A stretch of 64,000 nt of DNA from Streptomyces sp. AC555_RSS877 (GTDB taxonomy: Bacteria; Actinomycetota; Actinomycetes; Streptomycetales; Streptomycetaceae), in the NCBI RefSeq assembly GCF_019049245.1, contig NZ_JAGMUK010000030.1, forward strand, positions 124,001 through 188,000, given 5' to 3'. Position 1 is the stretch's first letter; each line of letters starts with the position of its first letter. Position numbers and translations under genes: made by a program. Below the pieces are notes generated by a model, which worked only from the letters and a program-made list of their open reading frames with translations, was not told the DNA's origin and did not search any database. This document shows, piece by piece, positions 10,979 through 18,185 of this stretch.

Positions 10979-11295
10979 GACTGCTGCTCCTCATAGGGCG
11001 CCGGCGCCACGACGTTGTGTGATGCGACGATGCGGTCCAAGGGTCGGGCAGGTGCTCACAGGTCCGTCCCGGGCCATGGGGCTCGGTGGTTGAAATCCTG
11101 AGCACGACTGGACTGCCCGGACGTTACCCGCCGGTATGGCTTCTTCGACAGGGGGTCCCGGCGAGATGTTCGCTGCGTCACACAGATTGGTTGTGTCCTT
11201 CGCGCACAGTAGTCCACCCACTAACTGACTGGCCAGTAACCCCTTGCCAGGCCGCCACTGTTCACGTATGCCGCACACCCTTACGCTTGATCGCC
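10979..11295. other. Divergent intergenic region, fadD / metallophosphoesterase
   Basis: This is 317 bp without a gene. It holds the ligase ribosome site (10987-10992, minus strand), the palindrome at 11226-11239, and TACGCT (11283-11288) about 7 nt before the metallophosphoesterase ATG, a possible leaderless -10 box. I see no small ORF with a ribosome site. Confidence 0.6.
11226..11239. promoter_or_regulatory. Palindrome, possible TetR-type operator
   Basis: ACTGGCCAGT (11228-11237) is a perfect palindrome, and T11226/A11239 extend it. Read on the minus strand it begins TTACTGGCC, close to the TTAC...GTAA layout of acyl-CoA-responsive TetR operators. It lies between a divergent acyl-CoA ligase and a phosphoesterase. 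No cognate regulator gene is adjacent. Confidence 0.35.
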
Positions 11296-12093
11296 ATGGC
11301 ACCCACACCAGCCGGTAACCGGAGGACGCGCGTTCATGTGGTCAGTGACGTGCACGGCAACGCCCGTGACCTGGCCCGTGCCGGCGAGGGCGCCGACGCC
11401 CTGATCTGCCTGGGCGACCTCGTCCTCTTCCTGGACTACGCCGACCACTCGCGCGGGATCTTCCCGGACCTCTTCGGCGTCGAGAACGCCGACCGCATCG
11501 TCGAACTGCGCACCGCCCGCCGCTTCGAGGAGGCCCGCGAGCTCGGGACCCGGCTGTGGGCGGGGATCGGCGAGAGCCGCGCGGAGGTCATCGAGCGGGC
11601 CGTACGCAAGCAGTACGCCGAGATGTTCGCGGCGTTCCCGACGCCGACGTACGCGACCTACGGCAATGTCGACATGCCGACCTTGTGGTCGGAGTACGCC
11701 GGACCCGGCACCACCGTGCTCGACGGGGAGCGCGTCGAGATCGGCGGGTGGGTCTTCGGCTTCGTCGGCGGAGGACTGCGGACTCCCATGCGCACCCCCT
11801 ACGAGATCAGCGACGAGGAGTACGCGGCGAAGATCGAGGCGGTGGGCGAGGTGGACGTGCTGTGCACCCACATCCCGCCCGAGGTGCCCGAGCTGGTCTA
11901 CGACACGGTCGCGCGCCGCTTCGAACGGGGCAGCCGGGCGCTGCTCGACGCGATCCGCCGCACCCGGCCCCGGTACGCGCTCTTCGGTCACATCCACCAG
12001 CCGATGGTGCGACGGATGCGGATCGGCGCGACCGAGTGCGTCAACGTGGGGCACTTCGCGGGGTCCGGCAAGCCCTGGGCCCTCGAATGGTGA
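11296..12093 (+). CDS. Metallophosphoesterase (calcineurin-like)
   Basis: This is a 265-residue protein. ATG 11296 is chosen because the domain begins within 15 residues; the longer frame from 11086 crosses the promoter region. Metal-binding motifs are VVSDVHGNARDL (D-x-H), LICLGDLVLF (GDxx), TYGNVDMP (GN[V/H]D), CTHIPPE and LFGHIHQP (GHxH), the full set of the calcineurin-like superfamily. It should hydrolyse a phosphomonoester or phosphodiester using two metal ions. The substrate cannot be read from the sequence. The next genes run in the same direction after a 123-bp gap. Confidence 0.88.
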   Translation: MAPTPAGNRRTRVHVVSDVHGNARDLARAGEGADALICLGDLVLFLDYADHSRGIFPDLFGVENADRIVELRTARRFEEARELGTRLWAGIGESRAEVIERAVRKQYAEMFAAFPTPTYATYGNVDMPTLWSEYAGPGTTVLDGERVEIGGWVFGFVGGGLRTPMRTPYEISDEEYAAKIEAVGEVDVLCTHIPPEVPELVYDTVARRFERGSRALLDAIRRTRPRYALFGHIHQPMVRRMRIGATECVNVGHFAGSGKPWALEW

Positions 12094-12216
12094 ATGACCG
12101 CAGATGGGGGTGAAGTCGGCCGGTCGACCGCGCGGTAGCCTTCACGCTGCACACACGTGCGCAGGCTTGCGCACGGTGGACTTGCCTACCGGCCCGCATC
12201 TGGAGGAGCCACAGCG

Positions 12217-12660
12217 ATGGCGGAACACACCAGCTCGAGCATCACGATCGAGGCGGCACCGGCCGATGTCATGGGGGTGATCGCGGACTTCGCCCGCTAC
12301 CCGGACTGGACCGGAGAGGTGAAGGAGGCGGAGGTCCTGGCGACGGACGCCCAGGGTCGCGCCGAACAGGTCCGCCTGGTCATGGACGCCGGAGCGATCA
12401 AGGACGACCAGGTCCTCGGCTACACCTGGACCGGCGACCACGAGGTCTCCTGGACCCTGGTGAAGTCCCAGATGCTGCGCTCGCTCGACGGCACCTACCT
12501 CCTGAAGCCGGCGAGTGCCGGGGCGACGGAGGTGACGTACCGGCTCACCGTCGACGTCAAGATCCCGATGCTCGGCATGATCAAGCGCAAGGCGGAGAAG
12601 GTCATCATCGACCGGGCGCTGGCAGGACTGAAGAAGAGGGTGGAGTCGGGGGCGAAGTAG
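12217..12660 (+). CDS. SRPBCC / polyketide-cyclase-like lipid-binding protein
   Basis: This is a 147-residue protein with the START-like helix-grip fold: an N-terminal strand SSSITIEAAPADVMGVIADF, then YPDWTGEVKEAEV, beta strands with WTLVKS, and a long C-terminal helix ending KKRVESGAK. ATG 12217 follows GGAGGA at 12202-12207; the frame upstream (from 12157) has no ribosome site. Such proteins bind a hydrophobic ligand or act as cyclases or chaperones. The downstream ArsA-like gene starts 43 nt after the stop in the same direction, so they may form a transcription unit. The ligand is unknown. Confidence 0.85.
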   Translation: MAEHTSSSITIEAAPADVMGVIADFARYPDWTGEVKEAEVLATDAQGRAEQVRLVMDAGAIKDDQVLGYTWTGDHEVSWTLVKSQMLRSLDGTYLLKPASAGATEVTYRLTVDVKIPMLGMIKRKAEKVIIDRALAGLKKRVESGAK

Positions 12661-12702
12661 CCGTCCCCGTTGGGGCGGCACGCGGAGGTACCGTTCACCC
12701 CC

Positions 12703-13872
12703 ATGCGCACCATCCTGATCACGGGCCCCGGCGGCAGCGGTCGTACGACGATCGCCGCCGCCACCGCTCTCGCCGCCGCCGGCGAGGGCACCCGCACCCT
12801 CCTGCTCAGTGCCGACCGCACCGACACCCTCGGCGCGATACTCGACACCCCGACGGGCCCCGCTCCGGTGCAGGCCGCCGCGAACCTCACCGCGTGGCGG
12901 CCCGACGCGACCTCGGGCTTCCGTGACGACCTGGCCGCCTTCCAGGACCGCGCGTCCTCCGTGCTCGACCTCCTCGGCGCCTCCCGCCTGGACCCCGAGG
13001 AGGTCACCCCCCTCCCCGGCGCCGAAGAACTCACCCTGCTGCGCGCACTGCGGGACGCGGCCCTCGCCGAGGCGCACGACCTGCTCGTGGTCGACCTGCC
13101 GCCCACCCCGCAGGCCCTGGCCCTGCTCGCCCTCCCCGAGGAACTGCGTCGCTACCTGCGCCGCCTGCTCCCGTCCGAGCGGCAGGCGGCCCGCGCCCTG
13201 CGCCCCCTCCTCGGCCGACTGGCCGGCGTGCCCATGCCCGCGGAGTGGCTGTACGAGACCGCCGCCCGCTGGGACGTCGAACTGGCCGCCGTCGAGGCGG
13301 TCGTCGCCGACCGGAACACCGTCGTACGGCTGGTCGCCGAGCCCTCCCCGGCCGGCGCCGACGCCATCCGCTCCGCCGGCCTCGGCCTCGCCCTGCGTGG
13401 GCTGCGCCCCGACCTGCTGGTGGCGAACCGTGTACTGCCGGAGGCGGCGGGAGACAGCTGGCTGGCCGGACCCGTCGCCCAGCAGCGCAAGATCCTGGCG
13501 GAATGGCAGGAGTCGTACGACCTCCGGGCGGTGGCCCATCTCGGCCGTGACCCGCGCGGCGCCGACGACCTGGCCGAGCTCGTCGTCCCCCACGTCAAGG
13601 CGGAGCCCTCCACTGTCGAGTGGCCCGTCACCGACCACCTGGCCGAGGACGGCGTCCTCGTCTGGCACCTCCCGATGCCCGGCGCGACACGAGACGACCT
13701 GGACCTGATCCGCCGCGGCGACGAACTCGTCGTCAGCGCGGGGCGGTTCCGCCGGATCGTCCCGCTGCCGTCGGCCCTGCGCCGCTGCACCGTGGGCGGC
13801 GCCGCCCTGCGGGAGGGCGAGCTGCGGATCCGGTTCGCGCCCGACCCGGACCTGTGGCCCGGGACACGGTGA
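12703..13872 (+). CDS. ArsA/Get3-like ATPase-family protein with degenerate P-loop
   Basis: This is a 389-residue protein starting MRTILITGPGGSGRTT. The layout matches the ArsA/Get3 deviant Walker A GKGGVGKT, but the signature lysine is Pro and the P-loop lysine is Arg. VVDLPPTPQALALL matches the A-motif and switch II of the family. The C-terminal third carries the beta-rich arsA_HSP20-like fold (VWHLPMPGATRDDLDLIRRGDELVV). Family members move metalloids or membrane-protein tails using ATP. Here ATP hydrolysis is doubtful without a P-loop lysine. It lies between an SRPBCC gene and a DUF5304-type gene in a same-strand run that continues to glkA. ATG 12703 follows GGAGG at 12683-12687. Confidence 0.82.
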   Translation: MRTILITGPGGSGRTTIAAATALAAAGEGTRTLLLSADRTDTLGAILDTPTGPAPVQAAANLTAWRPDATSGFRDDLAAFQDRASSVLDLLGASRLDPEEVTPLPGAEELTLLRALRDAALAEAHDLLVVDLPPTPQALALLALPEELRRYLRRLLPSERQAARALRPLLGRLAGVPMPAEWLYETAARWDVELAAVEAVVADRNTVVRLVAEPSPAGADAIRSAGLGLALRGLRPDLLVANRVLPEAAGDSWLAGPVAQQRKILAEWQESYDLRAVAHLGRDPRGADDLAELVVPHVKAEPSTVEWPVTDHLAEDGVLVWHLPMPGATRDDLDLIRRGDELVVSAGRFRRIVPLPSALRRCTVGGAALREGELRIRFAPDPDLWPGTR

Positions 13873-13929
13873 ACCGCATACGGCCGTTCGGGTAACGTCG
13901 TAGAGACGAACCGTAGTCAGGAGTCCGTC

Positions 13930-14427
13930 ATGAGCGAAGAGCTCCCCCCGTCCGACTCCGCCGAGCGCGAGGCCGTCGACGAGGTGCGGGCCGGCGACGC
14001 CGACGCGTGGGCGACGGCGTGCGCCGAGGACCTCGCGTCCGAGAAAGCCCGTCGGCGTGCCGAACACGGCCCGCCCGCGGGCTCGGCCGCCGAGGAGCTG
14101 CGCAAGCTCGTCGACACCGTCGCGGAAAAGCTGTCCGGCCTCCAGTCCCCCCTGTTCGGCGCGGTCGCGGGACCCGCCGCGCAACAAGTGGTCAAGCAGG
14201 TCGTGCAGCAGGCCAAGGCGGCCGTCGAACCCGTCATCGAACGCAACCCGGACGTCTTCGACCACCTGGCCGCCGCGGGCAACGAACTGCTCGCCGCCTA
14301 CCGCTCGGCCGTCCAGGCACAGGAACAGCGCTGGACGGCCGGTCATCCCGACCCGCGTGACCTGCACGAACGCCGAGGCGACGACGGCGAGGAGCCCGGC
14401 CCCGGGGAACGCATCGACTTGGACTGA
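13930..14427 (+). CDS. DUF5304-type conserved actinobacterial protein
   Basis: This is a 165-residue acidic soluble protein of unknown function. The N-terminus is rich in Glu/Asp/Ala. The middle (about 55-135) is predicted helical, with AEELRKLVDTVAEKLSG and QQVVKQVVQQAKAAVEPVIE, a possible amphipathic coiled coil. The C-terminus is disordered and acidic. It begins at ATG 13930 with CAGGAG 8 nt upstream. Its position directly ahead of glkA matches a conserved streptomycete arrangement, so part of glkA transcription may read through from here. I recognise the family by context and composition; no activity can be proposed. Confidence 0.78.
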   Translation: MSEELPPSDSAEREAVDEVRAGDADAWATACAEDLASEKARRRAEHGPPAGSAAEELRKLVDTVAEKLSGLQSPLFGAVAGPAAQQVVKQVVQQAKAAVEPVIERNPDVFDHLAAAGNELLAAYRSAVQAQEQRWTAGHPDPRDLHERRGDDGEEPGPGERIDLD

Positions 14428-14446
14428 CGGCCCCCTCGGGTACGGT
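14419..14446 (+). promoter_or_regulatory. Candidate glkA promoter
   Basis: TTGGAC (14419-14424), a 16-nt spacer and TACGGT (14441-14446) lie 37 nt before the glkA ATG. The -35 box overlaps the last codons of the upstream gene, so glkA could have its own start as well as read-through. Confidence 0.45.
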
Positions 14447-14482
14447 TGGCCGTAGCGGGGCTCGACCGAAACTGAGGGATTC

Positions 14483-15436
14483 ATGGGACTCACCATCGGC
14501 GTCGATATCGGCGGCACGAAGATCGCGGCCGGCGTGGTCGATGAGGAAGGCAACATCCTCTCGACCTTCAAGGTGCCGACCCCGGGAACGTCCGAAGGCA
14601 TCGTGGACGCCATCGCCTCCGCGGTGGAGGGCGCGCGCGCCGGCCACGAGATCGTCGGCGTGGGCATCGGTGCCGCCGGATACGTCGACCGTCAGCGCTC
14701 CACGGTCTACTTCGCGCCGAACATCGACTGGCGCCAGGAGCCGCTGAAGGAGAAGGTCGAGGCGCGCGTCCACCTGCCGGTCGTCGTGGAGAACGACGCC
14801 AACGCGGCCGCGTGGGGCGAGTACAAGTTCGGCGGCGGCAAGGGCCACCGCAACGTCATCTGCATCACCCTCGGCACCGGCCTCGGCGGCGGCATCATCA
14901 TCGGCAACAAGCTGCGCCGCGGGCACTTCGGCGTGGCCGCCGAGTTCGGCCACATCCGCATGGTGCCGGACGGCCTGCTGTGCGGCTGCGGCTCGCAGGG
15001 CTGCTGGGAGCAGTACGCGTCGGGCCGCGCACTCGTCCGGTACGCCAAGCAGCGCGCCAACGCGACCCCCGAGAACGCGGACATCCTGCTCGGCCTCGGC
15101 GACGGCACCCCCGACGGCATCGAGGGCAAGCACATCTCCATGGCCGCCCGGCAGGGCGACCCGGTCGCCGTCGACTCCTACCGCGAGCTCGCCCGCTGGG
15201 CCGGCGCCGGCCTCGCCGACCTGGCCTCCCTCTTCGACCCCTCCGCCTTCATCGTCGGCGGCGGCCTCTCGGACGAGGGCGAGCTGGTCCTCGACCCGAT
15301 CCGCAAGTCGTACAAGCGCTGGCTGGTCGGCGGCAACTGGCGTCCGGTGGCGGATGTCATCGCCGCCCGGCTGGGCAACAAGGCCGGCCTGGTGGGCGCG
15401 GCGGACCTGGCCCGCGAGCCCGACCCGATCATGTAG
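14483..15436 (+). CDS. glkA: Glucokinase, ROK family
   Basis: This 317-residue cytosolic enzyme phosphorylates glucose with ATP. In Streptomyces this protein is also central to glucose repression. The N-terminal phosphate loop is IGVDIGGTKIAAGVV. VVENDANAAAWGE holds the catalytic Asp. ITLGTGLGGGII is the second phosphate motif. GHIRMVPDG leads to the ROK zinc site CGCGSQGCWEQYASG. Length and motifs match Streptomyces GlkA closely. The start ATG has GAGGGA 5 nt upstream. Its neighbour upstream is the DUF5304-type gene, as in other streptomycetes; downstream is an intergenic hairpin repeat. Confidence 0.97.
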   Translation: MGLTIGVDIGGTKIAAGVVDEEGNILSTFKVPTPGTSEGIVDAIASAVEGARAGHEIVGVGIGAAGYVDRQRSTVYFAPNIDWRQEPLKEKVEARVHLPVVVENDANAAAWGEYKFGGGKGHRNVICITLGTGLGGGIIIGNKLRRGHFGVAAEFGHIRMVPDGLLCGCGSQGCWEQYASGRALVRYAKQRANATPENADILLGLGDGTPDGIEGKHISMAARQGDPVAVDSYRELARWAGAGLADLASLFDPSAFIVGGGLSDEGELVLDPIRKSYKRWLVGGNWRPVADVIAARLGNKAGLVGAADLAREPDPIM

Positions 15437-15459
15437 CGGTCACTTCTCGAGGTACGTGG

Positions 15460-15489
15460 GTTCCTCGCGCCCTGAGGGGCGCGGGGAAC
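15460..15489 (+). repeat. Streptomycete intergenic hairpin repeat / likely terminator of glkA
   Basis: The arms 15460-15472 and 15477-15489 pair over 13 bp with one G-U and a 4-nt loop; the core is CCCTGAGGGGCGCGGGGAAC. From memory, very similar CCTGAGGGGCGCGGGGAAC hairpins recur between genes in many Streptomyces genomes. Here it lies 24 nt after the glkA stop and probably ends that transcript. Confidence 0.65.
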
Positions 15490-15557
15490 CGCACGAGCAC
15501 GACGGATGCGCAGCCGAAGGCCCTCTGCGAGGCATGCTCACCACGTATCGTGACGGC

Positions 15558-16313
15558 ATGGTGACGCCCCCACTGCTCCCCGACTCCCGCACCGAGTCCG
15601 ACGGTTCCGCCGTCGTCCGCGTCCTCAGCTACAACATCCGCTCGATGCGCGACGACCCGGCCGCCCTCGCCCGCGTGATCACGGCCTGCGCCCCCGACCT
15701 GGTCCTCCTCCAGGAAGCCCCTCGCTTCTTCCGCTGGCGCAAGAAACTGGCACGACTGGCCGCGGCGTCCGGGCAGGTCGTCCTCTCCGGAGGCGGCACG
15801 GCCGCGGGCCCGGCGATCCTCTGCTCACTCCGGGCGACCGTCGAGCGCACGGAGGACGTCCTGCTCCCGCTCACCCCGGGCCGGCACCGGCGCGGCTTCG
15901 CGACCGCGGTCGTACGGTTCGGGGGCGTCCGTGTCGGCGTCCTGAGTTGCCACCTCTCGCTTCACCAGGACGAGCGGTACGAGCAGGCCGGCATGCTCCT
16001 CGACCGGCTGGCCGGAATGGGCGTGGAGCACGCCGTCGCGGGCGGCGATGTGAACGAGCGCCCCGGCGGGCGCGCCTTCGCCCGGCTCAGCGAGGGCCTC
16101 CAGGACTGCTGGGCCACCGCCCCCTGGGGCAGCGAACACACCTGGATCCGCGACGAACCACACCGCCGTATCGACGCGATCCTGGCCACCAAGGGCATCG
16201 AGGTCCTCGGCTGCGGGGTACCGCTGGGTCTGCCCGGCGTGACCGAGGCCGATCTCCGGACGGCGACGGACCACCTGCCCGTACTGGCCGCACTTCGCGT
16301 GCCCGCGGCCTGA
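15558..16313 (+). CDS. Endonuclease/exonuclease/phosphatase (EEP) family protein
   Basis: This is a 251-residue protein of the DNase I/EEP fold. Motifs are RVLSYNIRSMRDD (Asn and metal site), LVLLQEAPRFF (the metal-binding Glu), LSCHLSLH (catalytic His), VAGGDVNERPGG (D-x-N) and ATDHLPVLAAL (terminal D-H). It hydrolyses a phosphodiester; nucleic acid, phospholipid or another substrate is possible. No signal peptide is visible, so it should act in the cytosol. ATG 15558 is chosen because TATCGT (15546-15551) lies 6 nt upstream, suggesting a leaderless mRNA. ATG 15534 is the alternative. Confidence 0.85.
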   Translation: MVTPPLLPDSRTESDGSAVVRVLSYNIRSMRDDPAALARVITACAPDLVLLQEAPRFFRWRKKLARLAAASGQVVLSGGGTAAGPAILCSLRATVERTEDVLLPLTPGRHRRGFATAVVRFGGVRVGVLSCHLSLHQDERYEQAGMLLDRLAGMGVEHAVAGGDVNERPGGRAFARLSEGLQDCWATAPWGSEHTWIRDEPHRRIDAILATKGIEVLGCGVPLGLPGVTEADLRTATDHLPVLAALRVPAA

Positions 16314-16414
16314 ACCACCTCCGCCGGACGGAGTCCGGCGCAGTCACTCGACGCCTGCCCCGAGGGCGGCCACGGACCACCGTCCGGCGCCGGGCCGCCT
16401 CCCGATTCTGCAAG

Positions 16415-16606
16415 CTAGTGCCCCAACAGACAACGTTCGCCCCGTCGCGACGCCCGGCACGCACTCTCGCCGCACCGGCCGAAAGCCCAAGTACGTCCGG
16501 TCCATCGACGGGGCCTTCCGGCCGGCACTCCCCCAGAGGGGGGACCCCCAGAGCACGCACCGGACGCCGCTCCTTGGCGGGCAAACGTTGCCTGCCGGGG
16601 CACTAG
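16415..16606 (-). mobile_element. 192-bp CTAG-bounded terminally inverted element, likely a folded minus-strand RNA
   Basis: Both ends read CTAGTGCCCC inwards. Three helices nest: 16415-16442 with 16579-16606; 16447-16467 with 16550-16570; 16472-16488 with 16511-16528. A side hairpin lies at 16529-16549. All 13 single-base differences between the arms give A-C mismatches on the plus strand but G-U pairs on the minus strand, as expected for an RNA read from the minus strand. The element follows the membrane-protein gene, whose TAG stop (16603-16605) sits inside the right CTAG. The outer CTAGs could be a target duplication. No transposase is encoded, so it resembles a MITE or a repeated structured RNA. 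Confidence 0.7.
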
Positions 16607-17268
16607 ACGACGGCTCCCCGGCCAGGGTCGTCGTTGTCCTCGTCGTCCGGCTGCATGCGCATCACCAGGGTGGCGAAGCCGCCCAGGAAGCCGCCGATGG
16701 CGAGCGTGGCGAGCCACCAGGTCATGTCCCAGCCGAGCAGCACGGCCAGCAGGAGCAGGACCGGCCCGCCGAGCACCCCCAGCCAGGCGAACTTCGCGGT
16801 GGCGTCGGCGGCGGGCAGCGGCGGCGGCTCCGGCGGTACGAAGTGGCCCTCGTCGTCCTCGCCGGCGTCCTCTTCCTCGGAGGCCGGCTCCGGCATGCTG
16901 TAGTCCCGGGGGCCGGCACCGGGGCCGACACCCGGGGCGAAGGCGACGGAGCCGCCCAGCGGCTTCGCGGGCTTGTCCTCCCCGGGCTGCTTGGTCTCCG
17001 TGGCCTCCTTGGTGTCCGTGGTCCCTCTGGCCTCTTTGGCCTCTGCGGGGCCGCCGCCGTCGTCGGTCTCGTTCGTCTCGGACTCGAGCAGCGCCAGGTC
17101 CTCGACCGATTTGAAGGGCTTGGAGCCCGGCGGGTCCGTCGGCTCGTCGCCGTACCCGGCGACGATGGCCGCCCAGGCGGCCTCCTCGTCGAACGGGACG
17201 TGCTGCTCTTCCGGCTCGCGGTCCTCGCGCTCCTCACGGTCCTCGCGATCGGAGTCGTGCTCAGCCAC
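16603..17268 (-). CDS. Acidic-tailed two-TM membrane protein, unknown function
   Basis: This is a 221-residue protein. Residues 1-155 are strongly acidic, low in complexity and probably disordered in the cytosol. Residues about 160-205 form two transmembrane helices (WLGVLGGPVLLLLAVLLGW and WWLATLAIGGFLGGFATLV). The tail is short and acidic. It begins 8 nt inside the end of the upstream esterase gene, so translation is likely coupled. Its TAG stop lies within the terminal CTAG of the 192-bp inverted element, so the mRNA 3' end should fold into that structure. I recognise it only as a conserved streptomycete protein and cannot assign a function. Confidence 0.8.
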   Translation of the reverse strand: MAEHDSDREDREEREDREPEEQHVPFDEEAAWAAIVAGYGDEPTDPPGSKPFKSVEDLALLESETNETDDGGGPAEAKEARGTTDTKEATETKQPGEDKPAKPLGGSVAFAPGVGPGAGPRDYSMPEPASEEEDAGEDDEGHFVPPEPPPLPAADATAKFAWLGVLGGPVLLLLAVLLGWDMTWWLATLAIGGFLGGFATLVMRMQPDDEDNDDPGRGAVV

Positions 17269-18040
17269 GTGCGGCCGTCCCTTCCTTGCCGATGCTGGAT
17301 GCCAGGCGGCCGATGAACGCGTAGCTCTCTTCGAAGATCCGGTCCGCCTCGTGGTCCAACGTCGCGACGTGGTAGCTCTGTTCCAGCACGATCTCAGTTA
17401 CGTCCGTGGACGAGATCCGGCTCAGGACGCGCGCGGAGTCAGCGGCCGGCACCACATGGTCCTGGGCGCTGCGCAGGAGCAACAGCGGCTGGGTGACCTG
17501 CGGCAGCTCGCCGTCGACCAGCCGGAAGAAGGTCCGCAGGGAGTGCGCGGCGCGCAGCGGAACCCGGTGGTACCCGAGCTCGACGCTGTTCTCCTTGGCG
17601 ATGTCGCTGGCGATCCCCTTGGACGTGGGAACGAAGTGGCGGATCACCGGAAGGGCGTGCGCGGCCAGGCCGTGCACCTTGTTGGCAGGGTTGACGGCCA
17701 CCACACCGCTGACCGCGTCCCCGTGCTTCGCCGCCAGGCGCAGCGCGAGCGCGGCGCCCATGGAGAGGCCGCCGACGAAGACCTGCCCGCACCGCTCACG
17801 CAGGGCGCGCAGCTCCCGGTCCACCTCGGCGTACCAGTCCTGCCAGCCGGTGAGCTGCATGTCCTCCCAGCGTGTGCCGTGGCCGGGCAGCAGCGGCAGG
17901 GAGACGGTCAGACCGCGCTCGGCGAGATACTCGGCCCAGGGGCGCAGCGACTGGGGCGAACCGGTGAAGCCGTGACAGAGGAGGACCCCCGTTTCTCCGC
18001 CCTCGTGGCGGAACGGCTCGGCTCCAGGGAGGACCGGCAC
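17261..18040 (-). CDS. Alpha/beta hydrolase, carboxylesterase / monoacylglycerol-lipase-like
   Basis: This is a 259-residue serine hydrolase. Motifs are LLCHGFTGSP (oxyanion HG), VGGLSMGAAL (nucleophile Ser in GxSxG), SAQDHVVPAAD (Asp) and SYHVATLDHE (His). They match the Est30-type carboxylesterases with a small cap. The start chosen is GTG 18040, because AGGAG (complement of 18048-18052) is 7 nt upstream; the ATG at 18058 has no ribosome site. It is cytosolic, with short-chain esters or monoacylglycerols as likely substrates. It overlaps the downstream membrane-protein gene by 8 nt and is divergent from the PlsC-type gene. Confidence 0.88.
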   Translation of the reverse strand: MPVLPGAEPFRHEGGETGVLLCHGFTGSPQSLRPWAEYLAERGLTVSLPLLPGHGTRWEDMQLTGWQDWYAEVDRELRALRERCGQVFVGGLSMGAALALRLAAKHGDAVSGVVAVNPANKVHGLAAHALPVIRHFVPTSKGIASDIAKENSVELGYHRVPLRAAHSLRTFFRLVDGELPQVTQPLLLLRSAQDHVVPAADSARVLSRISSTDVTEIVLEQSYHVATLDHEADRIFEESYAFIGRLASSIGKEGTAARG

Positions 18041-18185
18041 CTTCGGTCTCCTGTTCATGAGAAGGGCGTGAACGAGTCCAGGTGAGGTTCACCGTACGCG
18101 ACCGCACTGACACCGACCAGGGCCGTCGGGCTCATTGACAGTGCTCCGGGTTAAGGTCTGACCGACGGACTCAGGAGGCACTCGG

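Noticed and set aside
9179..10996. 605-codon plus-strand frame opposite the acyl-CoA ligase
   Set aside because: The minus strand encodes a complete ANL enzyme; the plus frame is Arg/Gly/Val-rich without recognisable motifs.
12142..14667. 841-codon minus-strand open frame opposite the SRPBCC-ArsA-DUF5304 genes
   Set aside because: It is a GC-bias shadow: low-complexity translation, no family motifs and no ribosome site, while the plus-strand genes have clear domains.
18136..18155. TTGACA and TAAGGT upstream of the PlsC gene as a promoter pair
   Set aside because: The spacing between the two hexamers is about 11 nt, too short for a sigma-70-type promoter.
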